IMG/VR virus record: IMGVR_UViG_3300046167_000424
Location: 1-28,463 of that record
DNA from: a virus
Length of the DNA: 28,463 bases
Reading direction: 5' to 3' (one strand)
Numbering within the stretch: the first letter of the stretch is position 1; each line of letters starts with the position of its first letter. The notes under the pieces are model-generated. The model saw only the letters and a list, made by a program, of their open reading frames with translations, searched no databases and was not told the origin of the DNA. Positions 1-9,573 of the stretch are shown piece by piece. The position numbers and the translations under genes are program-made.

Positions 1-222
1 TTTAGTAATACTACGACCGCGGGGGCAGATAAGAAATACTCGCATGTGCAATCATCGGCTGCAGCTACATGGACAATAACACACAATTTAGATAAACAAC
101 CCGCTGTATCCGTAGTGGACAGCACTGACAATGTAATTATATGTGAGGTTGAGTATACCTCTTTAAATCAGGTAGAATTAAGGTTCTCCACTCCATACTC
201 TGGAAAAGCCTATTTTAACTAA
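1..222 (+). CDS. Tail fibre or appendage protein, C-terminal end (partial)
   Basis: The frame is open from the first base and ends at TAA 220-222, giving the last 73 residues of a protein that starts outside the window. The text contains a THNLDKQPAVSVVDS stretch and finishes SGKAYFN. This is the small beta domain that often ends phage tail fibres: a HNL-K-P-V-V-D strand, then a short strand with an aromatic and Gly close. Its position directly before four more fibre genes supports the same role at the virion tail. The gene that follows starts 24 bases downstream after an A-rich leader without a Shine-Dalgarno. The upstream part, and so any receptor-binding or enzymatic domain, cannot be seen. 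Confidence 0.6.
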   Translation, partial: FSNTTTAGADKKYSHVQSSAAATWTITHNLDKQPAVSVVDSTDNVIICEVEYTSLNQVELRFSTPYSGKAYFN

Positions 223-245
223 ACAAGAAACAAAAACAAAAAACA

Positions 246-1841
246 ATGGCATTAAAGATTGTATCGGGGTTAGACGCAACGAGCTTAAGTCTCTCCTCAT
301 TTTTAGATTTACAGAAGAACGAGCTCCGGAACGCGCAAATTCACAACTTAACTACAACACAGATTGCAGGCGTTGGAACTCCTGCTACAGGACAGTTTGC
401 GTATGATACTACATTAAACAAGTTAAAAGTATACAACGGCTCCGATTGGGAACTAGTTGGTGCTGCTGCAGATGGTACAACACTCGAACTATCTTCAAAC
501 ACATTATCTATTAAAGCAGCCGGTGTAGGTACAACACAACTTGCTGCCGGAGCGGTAACTACCGCGAAGATTGGCGCCGCTCAGGTAACTGGTGCTAAAA
601 TGGCCGCCCTTACTATTGCTACTGGGAATATCGCAGCAACTGCTGTTACCTCAGCTAAACTAGCAGATGGTGCGGTTGGTACGGCAAAACTTGCAACCGA
701 TGCAGTAACTACTGCTAAGATTGCTGATGCTCAGATTACCGCAGCTCTAATCGCAACAGACGCTGTTACAGCAGCTAAGATTGCAGACAACTCTATTGAT
801 GTTGCTCGATTAAACACTTCTGACGGTAGTGCGGGTCAGTTCTTGAAAACAGACGGTTCTGGAACTTTATCATTCGCAACACCGGTAGACACCAGTGTAT
901 CATCAACAAACTTAACAGCTACACTTGCAGCTTTAGATACTACACACGCTGTAAACGTACACGGCTCAGGTTCAACAGCTATAGTTATTGGTAGCAGCAC
1001 AAACACACCCAACATACAGGTTACTGGTGATGTTATTGTAGATGGTGATTTAATGGTAAGTGGTACAACTACTACTGTTAATTCTACTACAATTTCTGTT
1101 ACTGATCCTATAATTACTCTTGGGGGTGCTACTGCGCCATCGTCGGATGATAACAAAGACCGTGGTATTGAATTCCGTTACTACGATAATAGTGCAGCAC
1201 GTCTTGGTTTCTTTGGTTATGACGATTCAGCGCGTGAGTTTACAGCACTCGTTGATGTTACCAATGAGTCAGAAGTTATGGGTGGTACTCTTGCTGCCGT
1301 CAAATTTGGAGCAGCGGACTTAACAAGTTTAGTACTTCCCGCTAGCGGCTTAAACTACGGTGGCACGGCGGTTACAGCTAGTGGTACGGAACTTAACTAC
1401 GTTGACGGGGTTACTTCAGCTATACAGACTCAAATCAACGGTAAGCAAGCAGCAATCACTGGTGCCGCTACTACAATTACAGGTTCTAATTTAACAGCTA
1501 GTAGAGCATTAGTATCTAACTCTAGTGGTAAAGTTGCTGTTTCAGCGGTAACGTCTACAGAGTTAGGGTATGTAGATGGGGTAACATCTGCAATTCAAAC
1601 GCAGCTTGACTCCAAGCCAGCAGCATACGCAGGAGAAGTTACAACAGCTTCAGGTACAGCTACTATTGCAAAATCTGCACACGGTTTAGTATTTCCTGCT
1701 AATGTTCAGGTGTATGATGAAAACAAACAGTTGGTATTAGTTGACATACGCCAAACAGTTACTTCTGGCGACATGACAATAACAATTAACGCCCCAGATG
1801 CAACATATACTGTTATTGCGGTTGGTGCAAAGGCTACTTAA
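246..1841 (+). CDS. Tail fibre protein with AVTTAKIAD and YVDGVTSAIQTQ repeats (531 aa)
   Basis: This is a predicted trimeric tail fibre that would sit on the virion tail and contact the host surface. Residues 20-75 carry an LQKNELRNAQIHNL stretch and a DTTLNKLKVYNGSDWE stretch, both common near the N-terminus of marine phage fibres, probably as the attachment part. Residues about 98-190 are degenerate repeats of roughly ten residues (AVTTAKIAD, AVTSAKLAD, AVTAAKIAD). A VDGDLMVSGTTTTVNS segment near residue 265 recurs in the next fibre. Two copies of a YVDGVTSAIQTQ-type repeat lie near residues 387 and 440. The end is a small beta domain (NVQVYDENKQLVLVDIRQ) that may be a C-terminal cap. I see no catalytic motif and no S74 autocleaving chaperone. 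The start follows an A-rich leader. The fibre role is likely; the receptor is unknown. Confidence 0.75.
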   Translation: MALKIVSGLDATSLSLSSFLDLQKNELRNAQIHNLTTTQIAGVGTPATGQFAYDTTLNKLKVYNGSDWELVGAAADGTTLELSSNTLSIKAAGVGTTQLAAGAVTTAKIGAAQVTGAKMAALTIATGNIAATAVTSAKLADGAVGTAKLATDAVTTAKIADAQITAALIATDAVTAAKIADNSIDVARLNTSDGSAGQFLKTDGSGTLSFATPVDTSVSSTNLTATLAALDTTHAVNVHGSGSTAIVIGSSTNTPNIQVTGDVIVDGDLMVSGTTTTVNSTTISVTDPIITLGGATAPSSDDNKDRGIEFRYYDNSAARLGFFGYDDSAREFTALVDVTNESEVMGGTLAAVKFGAADLTSLVLPASGLNYGGTAVTASGTELNYVDGVTSAIQTQINGKQAAITGAATTITGSNLTASRALVSNSSGKVAVSAVTSTELGYVDGVTSAIQTQLDSKPAAYAGEVTTASGTATIAKSAHGLVFPANVQVYDENKQLVLVDIRQTVTSGDMTITINAPDATYTVIAVGAKAT

Positions 1842-1872
1842 GCTAATTATACTTAAATTAGTGTAATAATAA

Positions 1873-1906
1873 AAAGGGGGAGGGAGTTTGGTCTTCCTTC
1901 CCCTTT
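1873..1906 (+). terminator. Intrinsic terminator-like hairpin after the first complete fibre gene
   Basis: A 14-bp stem pairs 1873-1886 with 1893-1906 around a TTTGGT loop. It is made mostly of a G-rich arm and a C/T-rich arm with two G-T pairs. A-rich sequence precedes it, and a TTTATTAATTAAT tract follows from the end of the stem. It lies in the 80-base gap between two fibre genes. A rho-independent terminator is the simplest reading, though the T tract is interrupted. Confidence 0.6.
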
Positions 1907-1921
1907 ATTAATTAATATAAT

Positions 1922-4900
1922 ATGGCATTAAAGTTATTAGGTTCCCTAGAGTCATCTGGAGGTGATCTTCAGGTGTTAGGCACTATAAAAGCATCAACGC
2001 ACGGAGACGGTTTTGTTATAGGTAGCCCTACTACCGTTAAATTTAAATTAGGGGTTTACGGAGCTAATGATTTGCTATTTAAAGACCCAAGCAACAATGT
2101 TTTAATGACATTGACCTCAGCTGGCAAATTAGGTATCGGTGCTACTAGTCCAGATACTAAGCTGCATTTAGTTGACTCTAGTGATGTTTATATTACTCTA
2201 GAATCAACTTCTGCTGACACTACTGAAGAGGTTGCGGTTAAATATAGTAATTCTGCAACAGGTTCTAATTATTGGTGGGAAGGGTTAAACCAATCCGCAA
2301 ACTGGTCGCTAGGTTATGGAACATCATTTAGCGGCTCTACTACAAGATTATTAGTAAACACTTCTGGCAACGTTGGTATCGGAACTACTGCTCCTTTAGA
2401 AAAGCTACACGTTGCAGGTAAAATAAACTCTTCTAACAACATAGTTTCTAATTCTACCTATACAATGTTTACGGGTAGGAGTAGTAGAACTGTTGATGAT
2501 TACGGTGGATTAAACAAACAATACTTTAAAGCCAACCTGGTTACCCCAGGGCCAAACACAACTGGGGAATCATCTGCCCATGGGATAGCTGATTTAAGAT
2601 TTCAGTTAGCCAACAGTGCAGGTAATACAAACATGTCAGATATAATGACATTAAGGTCTGGTGGTAATGTAGGTATCGGTACTAGCACTCCTAACGAAAA
2701 ATTAACAGTAGCTGGCAACATTCATGCATACGCACCAAGTGGAATCAATGCAGGTCTATTTGCAAGCACCGCTGCTGGCGCTACTTCAATTGCAATTCGT
2801 TCTAGTGGTGTAACTTTCTTTAATGCAGGCAATGTTGGTATTGGGACTACAACTCCACAACGTGTATTAGACGTTAACTTAGGCGGAAATAGTGGTGTAG
2901 GTGCTAGTTTTGCAGGCACTATATCTGCTGGAGAATATCAAGGCATTCATTTTGGTTATAGTGAAGCTGGAAATGGAAACTATAGACACTCTGCAATTGT
3001 ATTTGAAAGAGATGATGCCACACACGGAGATGCAAGAGGTAAGATACACATACTTAATAGCGCATCGGGGTCAGCGAGTGCAGATTTAGGAGATTCTAGA
3101 TTAACTGTATTACCATCGGGCAACGTAGGTATTGGTACTACTGCGCCATCTAGAAAGCTTCACGTAAGTGCGGGTAATGGAGATACTGCCGCTAAGTTTG
3201 AAAACACTTCATCTAACGGCACTGTGCTTCATTTACAGACTACCGGCGATAATAAGTCAATGTACTTTCAGACTGACCATATATATGTTAGTTCTGGGGC
3301 AATGCACTTTGGAAATAATACGGGAGACTTATATTTAAGACCTAGTGCATCTGGTAAGGTAGGTATCGGGACTACTAATCCTACTCAAAAACTACACGTA
3401 GCTGGTAGCCAAGTTAGATTAGATACTGCTGGTGGTGGTTATTATTTACATAATACATCAGGTACTTTTAGAGGTGCTTTTCATGATAACGGTACAGTAA
3501 CTAGTATTTACGCAGACGGTAACGGTTCAACTGCCGCTATATCTATTGATAGTGGTAATTCAACTTTTGCAGGGGATGTAAGTTTAGCAGATAGCAAGAA
3601 ATTAATACTCGGCACAGGCTCAGACCTTAAAATCTACCATGAGGGTACAGACTCTATAATACAGAACTATACAGGTAGTATATATATTGATAACAATGCT
3701 GATGACCAAGATATTGTATTCAGGGCAGATGACGGCTCAAATGGATTAGCTACATATTTTAGAATTGACGGTAGCGAAGTTGAAAATACATTCCTAAAAA
3801 ACACACGTCATTTTGATAACGTAAAAGCATTATTTGGCGATTCGGGAGATTTACAGATTTTCCACGATGGCTCTAATAGTTATATATCGGACACGGGTAC
3901 GGGTAGCATGTATTTTAACGGCGCCGATAATATGCATTTCCAAGTTTACGCAACTGGCGAGCGTTGGATTACACTAACTAAAGACGCTGGTGTAGACTTA
4001 TTTTATAATGACTCTAAAAAGTTTGAAACTACAAACACAGGTGTTACTGTAACGGGAAATTTAGTCGCAAGCAACGATATAACAGCAAGTGGAGATTTAA
4101 GCGTAAGGAATATAACTGCGTCTGGCAACCTAATTGTTAATGGTACAACCACTACATTAAACACTCAGACTGTAGAGGTAGAAGATAATATACTACAGCT
4201 TAATACCACACAAGGAACACCAGATACTGCGACAGCAGCTACATCTGGTATAAGTGTATACAGAGGCGATGGCGTTACACAAGCAAGTTTAATATTTGAT
4301 GATGCAGATGACACTTGGGATTTAACTAATAACCTTGCAGTAGCAGGTAACGTACTACCTCAGTTTAATGGCGGCAGTAATCTAGGTAGTGGTTCAAAAC
4401 AGTGGGGCAGTATTTACGCAGGCGGTATTGCTGTAGGAACGGTAACCCCAACAACAATACATTTAAACGGCAGTTTCAATATATTAAATAAAGCACAGAC
4501 TGCTTATATAGGTTTTGCTACTAGAAACACAAGTGGTAGCCAAACTGTAATGGACCTAACAAATGTTGGTTCAGCAACTTTTGCGGGGAATGTAACCTTA
4601 TCAAGTACAGCTCCTATACTGTATCTAGCTAATACAACGTCATCAACGGGTAAAACTTGGAGATTTAGCTCCGCTGCAAACGGTAATGCTTATATTACTC
4701 AGGATGGCGTTATAGATGCTATTACACTTAGTCATACTTCTGGAAAAGCAACTTTTGCAGGAAGAGTTTCACACACCGGTTTAGAGCCAACTTCTGGATT
4801 TGGAATAGACCAAATAAGAGAATTCCCAATGACGTTCCAGTTAACCGCCAATACTTGGACAGATACAGGTATTGACGGAACAGACCTGACTACAGGTACT

Positions 4901-5203
4901 TACGCAATGCAAGTTTATGTAAGTGACTTTGAAGTAGGGGGGCATCATTATTATGAGTATTATTCTGCAACTATAACTTGGTACGGTGGTTCGACTAATA
5001 GTACAGCCGTAGATGAGATACCCGTGCATAGAGCGGGGCATGCTACTAACACTGGTGACCTACAGTTTAGAACACAAAGAGCATCTGGTTCAGATTCACA
5101 TGATTTAATGCTACAGGTAAAACACAACAAATCTTATACTGGGGCATTAGATAATGACCATGGCGGTAAGATAATGAGGTTTAAGTTTAGAAGATTAATG
5201 TAA
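1922..5203 (+). CDS. Large tail fibre protein with six GxVGIGTxxP repeats (1093 aa)
   Basis: This is a long predicted tail fibre or adhesin. The sequence is dominated by short beta-repeat units. A G-N/K-VGIGT-x-x-P-x-x-KLHV unit occurs about six times between residues 73 and 495. An F-A-G-[DN]-V strand motif recurs. There are two DLxIxHxGxxSxI units at about residues 560-670, then a K-K-F-E-T-T-x-x-G-V-x-V-T-G unit. Residues near 725-760 hold the ITASGNLIVNGTTTTLNTQT segment shared with the preceding fibre. The last 130 residues are non-repetitive (a GGHHYYEYYSATITWYGG stretch) and are the best candidate for a receptor-binding tip or trimerisation domain. The VGIGT repeat is known from phage fibres and from bacterial surface proteins. 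The leader is AT-rich with no Shine-Dalgarno. The gene is intact. Confidence 0.75.
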   Translation: MALKLLGSLESSGGDLQVLGTIKASTHGDGFVIGSPTTVKFKLGVYGANDLLFKDPSNNVLMTLTSAGKLGIGATSPDTKLHLVDSSDVYITLESTSADTTEEVAVKYSNSATGSNYWWEGLNQSANWSLGYGTSFSGSTTRLLVNTSGNVGIGTTAPLEKLHVAGKINSSNNIVSNSTYTMFTGRSSRTVDDYGGLNKQYFKANLVTPGPNTTGESSAHGIADLRFQLANSAGNTNMSDIMTLRSGGNVGIGTSTPNEKLTVAGNIHAYAPSGINAGLFASTAAGATSIAIRSSGVTFFNAGNVGIGTTTPQRVLDVNLGGNSGVGASFAGTISAGEYQGIHFGYSEAGNGNYRHSAIVFERDDATHGDARGKIHILNSASGSASADLGDSRLTVLPSGNVGIGTTAPSRKLHVSAGNGDTAAKFENTSSNGTVLHLQTTGDNKSMYFQTDHIYVSSGAMHFGNNTGDLYLRPSASGKVGIGTTNPTQKLHVAGSQVRLDTAGGGYYLHNTSGTFRGAFHDNGTVTSIYADGNGSTAAISIDSGNSTFAGDVSLADSKKLILGTGSDLKIYHEGTDSIIQNYTGSIYIDNNADDQDIVFRADDGSNGLATYFRIDGSEVENTFLKNTRHFDNVKALFGDSGDLQIFHDGSNSYISDTGTGSMYFNGADNMHFQVYATGERWITLTKDAGVDLFYNDSKKFETTNTGVTVTGNLVASNDITASGDLSVRNITASGNLIVNGTTTTLNTQTVEVEDNILQLNTTQGTPDTATAATSGISVYRGDGVTQASLIFDDADDTWDLTNNLAVAGNVLPQFNGGSNLGSGSKQWGSIYAGGIAVGTVTPTTIHLNGSFNILNKAQTAYIGFATRNTSGSQTVMDLTNVGSATFAGNVTLSSTAPILYLANTTSSTGKTWRFSSAANGNAYITQDGVIDAITLSHTSGKATFAGRVSHTGLEPTSGFGIDQIREFPMTFQLTANTWTDTGIDGTDLTTGTYAMQVYVSDFEVGGHHYYEYYSATITWYGGSTNSTAVDEIPVHRAGHATNTGDLQFRTQRASGSDSHDLMLQVKHNKSYTGALDNDHGGKIMRFKFRRLM

Positions 5204-5211
5204 AAAAAGGT

Positions 5212-6120
5212 ATGGCAATAAGATTTGATAACATAGAAGCAATTAACCTTCTGAATAACCAAGGGGAGCAAACTATTGCTCTTACCGACGACCAAGGTAT
5301 TATTGTATCAGGGAATGTTGCAATGGTCTCGGGCAACGCTACTGGTAAGTTTGCTGTAAAAAGCACGGGAGTGCATGCGTCATATGACTTTTATAATGAC
5401 GGCACAAGTTATTTTAATGGCGGAGTTACAGTAGACGCTGGACTTTCTCAAACTGGTGGTGCAGACGCAACTTTTTCTGGTATTGTAGGAGTGGGCAGTA
5501 CAGGTGTATATGCGGGTACTAATGCAGCATTAAACTTACCAGGAAAAGGGATAGCTCTTAAAAATGATAAAGCCGGAAGCAATAACAACTGGAGTTACAT
5601 TGAAAATACAGCTACAGGAAGCTCATCTAATATAAACTTTTATACAGGAAACAATACTGCCGCTTTAACTTTAGCTCACAGTGGTGACGCAACTTTTACA
5701 GGTGATGTTATTGTAAAAGACTTTGTTAAATCAACAGATAATAACCTGAAGTTTTCAGCTGGAGGGACTCACGTATTTAATGTAGATGTAAATAGTAATA
5801 TATACCCAGCTGTCCACAACCAAGTAGATTTAGGCTTTAGTTCTACATTAGCCTTTAGACAACTGTACCTGTCAGGAGATATAACTTCTTCGGCAGGAGC
5901 AACTTTAGGCGGCAATTTACAGGTTGATAATACCTTATCTGTTGGGTCTGGAAACAGTAGGTTTGTTTGGAATTCAGGGTCAGTATCAGTTACTGGTGAG
6001 GGAACGGATAACGGTGTAGAAATAGACTGGAAAGACGGAACTCATGTTATTCCTTCTTTAGCATACGCGTTTAGGGTTAAGCTTGTTACAACGGGGACCG
6101 GGAACAGACTCTGGCGCTAG
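5212..6120 (+). CDS. Tail fibre protein, N-terminal fragment (frame break near 6100)
   Basis: This is the first 302 residues of a third fibre gene. It starts nine bases after the previous stop, with a short A-run and AAGG upstream of the ATG. The text has the same style as its neighbours: an MAIRFDN start, repeated A-T-F-[ST]-G strands, and an LAHSGDATFTGDVIVKDF unit. The reading ends at TAG 6118-6120, but removing one G from the GGG at about 6099-6101 carries the frame directly into the 6083-8608 frame, with the text running VTTGTGTDSGASYVVYYN. The full gene would span 5212-8608 and encode about 1131 residues, much like the 1093-residue fibre upstream. A sequencing indel is more likely than a real truncation, although fibre genes can phase-vary. 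Confidence 0.7.
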   Translation: MAIRFDNIEAINLLNNQGEQTIALTDDQGIIVSGNVAMVSGNATGKFAVKSTGVHASYDFYNDGTSYFNGGVTVDAGLSQTGGADATFSGIVGVGSTGVYAGTNAALNLPGKGIALKNDKAGSNNNWSYIENTATGSSSNINFYTGNNTAALTLAHSGDATFTGDVIVKDFVKSTDNNLKFSAGGTHVFNVDVNSNIYPAVHNQVDLGFSSTLAFRQLYLSGDITSSAGATLGGNLQVDNTLSVGSGNSRFVWNSGSVSVTGEGTDNGVEIDWKDGTHVIPSLAYAFRVKLVTTGTGNRLWR

Positions 6121-8608
6121 CTATGTTGTTTATTATAACAACACGTCTTCAAGTTGGGTTGTACGGCACGTTACCATAGCCGGTACTACCAGCAATCACC
6201 CTCTGCTATCAATGAAAACTGAAGATGGAGTAGGGACATATATGATTGCTTATCATAATCACTCTAGCACTTATGGAATAAGATATTGGGTAGAAACATT
6301 TGATTCGGGTGATCAAGACATGGATGGTCACACTTTTGGTTCTGACTTCCAATGGCAAAGACTTGATGATACTCTAACTTATGAGGATGGTCATGTGAAG
6401 TTGCCAGATAACAATCAATTAAGACTTGGTGCGGGCAATGACCTTAGACTATATCATGATGGCACACATAGCTATATAGACGACCAAGGTACGGGCTCTT
6501 TAAAAATAAGAGGTTCGGGAGCTATTGATTTAGAAATAGCAGACGGTTCGGAATATTTAGCTAGGTTTTTGGCAGACGATGCTGTTTTGCTTTACCATAA
6601 TGGCTCTAAAAGGTTTGAAACCTCAAGTAGTGGTGTTAATATAACGGGGGACTTAACGGTAAGTGATGTAAGAACGGGTAGCAATGGCGGGTTACATCTT
6701 GGAGATGATTCAAGCATTTTGTCAATTGGTAGAGGTAATGAAATATGGACGCAAAATAGTGTAAATGATGCAGCTACACTATATGTAAATTATAGAGGAT
6801 ACAATGGTAGTTCTACTCAATTCAGAAGTCTTGATATTAGAGATGGTAAAGCAGGACAAATTGCTGCATTTAACGGCAGTGATAAATCTGTAAGTTTTGC
6901 TGGTAACGTAAGCGTTACGGGTACAATAGGAGCATCTAACTTCTCTGGATCATCGTCTGGCACTAACACTGGTGACCAAGATTTAAGCGGTTACTTAACA
7001 TCTCTGCCTTCGCACAACCATGACGACAGATACTACACCGAAACTGAAATAAACACTAAATACACTACCACAGATGGTAGTGGTGACGAGTGGAAATTTA
7101 CATTAGGCGATGAAAGTAATTTAACTGGTAATAAGTGGTATAGGGTTGCTATTGTAAACCAAGGAAGCGGTGGCTTACATATTAAGGGGTCTCTCTCTAA
7201 TCATGTTGAAAGCTTTGGTACACAAAAAGTTGATTTATTAATACAAGGTAGAGAGGCAAATGAAGGTCAAAACATAGAAATAACTGGTACTGTAGATGTT
7301 TTAAACAACGCTACAGGAACTAGTACGGATAAAGCAGGTATAAGAGTTATTAAAAGTGCTGTAGGCACTTATTATGACACCTACACTATATACATAAGAA
7401 CTACTAGATACTCTCAAGCAAAGTTTCATTTAACTAAGTTTGGTGGGGCGGCGTTTTATACATCAAAACCAAGTGTTACTACAGAACCAGCACCAGTTTC
7501 GGGCGGTAATGTAGAGCTAGATACTTCAACATTAGCAGAAGGTAATTATGTAGTAGACGATAGCACACCTAGAGAAATATACCACGAAGGTCATAAACCC
7601 ACTTACACAGAGTTGGGTACTATGGCTTACACTAACTTAACTGGTACTCCAACATTAGGTAATATAACTACAGCAGATTCTGATACAAATGCATTTTTTG
7701 CTGTGCCTTTTGTATCAACAACAGCGGGTAGCGGAGTTTCGGTTCATAAGGATGCAAACAATTTCTATTATAATCCTAACACCAATAACCTCCAAGTAGG
7801 TTTATTGGATTTGTCTAGTTACGGTACAGCAGCAGCTCCTGCAATTAGATGGTCTGGGGATGGAGACACGGGTATGTATAGGTCAGCAGCTAATGCATTG
7901 AGTTTCTCAACTAGTGGAACAACTGCTTTAACCTTAGACGCATCTCAAAACGCAACTTTTGCAGGTGATGTTACCACAGGTGGCGATATTAATGTCCCAG
8001 AATATGTTGTCCACGATGGAGACACAAATACTCATATAAGATTTACCGCAGACAGAATTAGACTTGTTGCTGGTGGCACTGTAAAGTTCGATTCTAATAG
8101 TACTTACATAACATCACAACGTGCTATTAGCAGTACTCCTACAGACGGTGCAACTACAACCGCTATATCTTCTGACTGGGCTTTTGACAACGTTAAGACT
8201 GCCGTACCTGCAAATGCTGTGTTTACTGATACTGTTAACACATTAGCCATAGGTACAACAGCCACAACCGCAATGGCGGGTAATACTACCATACCGAGTG
8301 GTAACGCAGTAATAGACTGGACTGCTGACCAAGGAAGTACAAACATCCATTCTGGCAATTACACTAATACCACATACTCAGCGGGTAGTGGTCTTGATTT
8401 AACTGGTACAACATTTAGTATTGAGTCAGATTTAAGGGACGGCGTCACGAGAATAGGAAAAGACACTAGTAATTATATTGCTATTGGCGCTGATACTAAT
8501 GTTATTGATTTTCATGTTGGTGGGGTTTGGGTAGCTCGCATGGAGTCTGATGGAGACTTACACATGAAGGGAGATGTAATTGCATTCTCAGACATATTTA
8601 ATCCTTAA
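6083..8608 (+). CDS. Tail fibre protein, C-terminal fragment (continues the 5212 gene)
   Basis: This is the downstream part of the fibre gene that begins at 5212; the nominal ATG at 6083 is probably just the first Met in the shifted frame, not a real start. Fibre motifs run in order. First come DLRLYHDGTHSYIDDQGTG and YHNGSKRFETSSSGV, both matching units of the 1093-residue fibre. Then come a TNTGDQDLSGYLTSL and SHNHDDRYYTETEINTK pair, a well-known phage fibre unit. A GDGDTGMYRSAANALSFST strand and an ATFAGDVT unit follow. The protein ends EMDGDLHMKG-like (MESDGDLHMKGDVIAFSDI) without a separate cleavage domain. The shared units with the previous gene suggest duplication and shuffling of fibre modules. 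No enzymatic motif is visible. Confidence 0.72.
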   Translation: MLQRGPGTDSGASYVVYYNNTSSSWVVRHVTIAGTTSNHPLLSMKTEDGVGTYMIAYHNHSSTYGIRYWVETFDSGDQDMDGHTFGSDFQWQRLDDTLTYEDGHVKLPDNNQLRLGAGNDLRLYHDGTHSYIDDQGTGSLKIRGSGAIDLEIADGSEYLARFLADDAVLLYHNGSKRFETSSSGVNITGDLTVSDVRTGSNGGLHLGDDSSILSIGRGNEIWTQNSVNDAATLYVNYRGYNGSSTQFRSLDIRDGKAGQIAAFNGSDKSVSFAGNVSVTGTIGASNFSGSSSGTNTGDQDLSGYLTSLPSHNHDDRYYTETEINTKYTTTDGSGDEWKFTLGDESNLTGNKWYRVAIVNQGSGGLHIKGSLSNHVESFGTQKVDLLIQGREANEGQNIEITGTVDVLNNATGTSTDKAGIRVIKSAVGTYYDTYTIYIRTTRYSQAKFHLTKFGGAAFYTSKPSVTTEPAPVSGGNVELDTSTLAEGNYVVDDSTPREIYHEGHKPTYTELGTMAYTNLTGTPTLGNITTADSDTNAFFAVPFVSTTAGSGVSVHKDANNFYYNPNTNNLQVGLLDLSSYGTAAAPAIRWSGDGDTGMYRSAANALSFSTSGTTALTLDASQNATFAGDVTTGGDINVPEYVVHDGDTNTHIRFTADRIRLVAGGTVKFDSNSTYITSQRAISSTPTDGATTTAISSDWAFDNVKTAVPANAVFTDTVNTLAIGTTATTAMAGNTTIPSGNAVIDWTADQGSTNIHSGNYTNTTYSAGSGLDLTGTTFSIESDLRDGVTRIGKDTSNYIAIGADTNVIDFHVGGVWVARMESDGDLHMKGDVIAFSDIFNP

Positions 8609-8610
8609 TT

Positions 8611-9573
8611 ATGGCATTACAAAGTAGCGGACAAATAAAAATGTCTGAATTAAACGTAGAATTTGGGCTTCAGGAAACTAGAAGACTTAGTCTCAAAGAT
8701 GCTTCTGATGGAACGGCGGCAACTATAAACACTAACAATGCTTCTTCAGACCGCCCAGACGGTACTGCGCCTCATGCTATTAGCGAGTTTTATAGCTACG
8801 ACCATAGTGCGGCCGCAGCATACTCAAACACGAGGTACTATCAAAACGATGGTACGGGTGATTATATAAACTGCACTACTAGCACTTCACCGTTTAGTAT
8901 AAATACTACGCAAGATTTGAGTTTTAGTATATGGGTACGCAACACGGGCAGCTTGCAAAATCAATTACTTTGGAACTTTGGTAATACAAACTCGAACGGC
9001 AATAACAGATTTATGTTGACGTATAGCCAAAGCTTAAATAGACTTATTGCGAGGATAAGGACTAATAGCACAAACTTTGATAGGCAATGGCCATTACACG
9101 ATAATAATTCTGCTACTGGAATTAATAGTAGTGCAAAATGGAAAAGCAGTGCAAGAGGGAATGTGAATAGTGATGGGTTCTGTATGATTACAGTAACCTA
9201 CGATGCTTCGCTAACAAACGCAGCTAACGCATTTAAACTGTACTGGAACGCTACGGAGTGTACTTCTCAATCAAATGCTAATAATGGAACAAGAACAGCT
9301 ATTAATGCTACTAAGGGGAAAATTGGAGAAAACATACACCTTACCAATAGTGCGGGTAATGCTACTTTGGACTACGATGAGATAAAGATATACAACAAAG
9401 TATTGTCCTCAAGCGAGGTAACAACCCTATATAACAGTGGCGTTATAGCAGACAGTAGTCAAACAGTTACAAGCGGTCTTATAACAGAGTGGACTTTTGA
9501 TAACAATAACGCTAACGATAGCAACAGTAAGTACACTAATACAATTACTAACGGAACAATAACCGCATACTAA
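8611..9573 (+). CDS. LamG/concanavalin-like lectin domain virion protein (320 aa)
   Basis: The first 70 residues (MALQSSGQIKMSELNVEFG, then an AISEFYSYDH stretch) look like the N-terminal module found at the front of many phage tail proteins. Residues about 75-290 fit a LamG / concanavalin A-like jelly roll. They contain YINCTTS before SFSIWVRNTG, a central ITVTYDASL strand, and the typical closing DYDEIKIYNKVLSSSEVTTL followed by LYNSG. Such domains bind sugars, so this protein probably recognises host surface glycans as a tail adhesin. The start is three bases after the fibre gene's stop, and its own stop TAA overlaps the next ATG (TAATG), so the genes are translationally coupled. No catalytic residues of a glycosidase are evident. 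Confidence 0.7.
   Translation: MALQSSGQIKMSELNVEFGLQETRRLSLKDASDGTAATINTNNASSDRPDGTAPHAISEFYSYDHSAAAAYSNTRYYQNDGTGDYINCTTSTSPFSINTTQDLSFSIWVRNTGSLQNQLLWNFGNTNSNGNNRFMLTYSQSLNRLIARIRTNSTNFDRQWPLHDNNSATGINSSAKWKSSARGNVNSDGFCMITVTYDASLTNAANAFKLYWNATECTSQSNANNGTRTAINATKGKIGENIHLTNSAGNATLDYDEIKIYNKVLSSSEVTTLYNSGVIADSSQTVTSGLITEWTFDNNNANDSNSKYTNTITNGTITAY

Noticed and set aside
540-800. CRISPR-like short repeats
   Set aside because: The units are degenerate coding repeats of an AVTTAKIAD-type fibre motif in one frame, with no identical repeats and no spacers.
1922-8608. S74 endosialidase-type autocleaving chaperone at the fibre ends
   Set aside because: VGIGT fibres often carry it, but no catalytic Ser-Asp/GLIAQ-type text was seen at either C-terminus.
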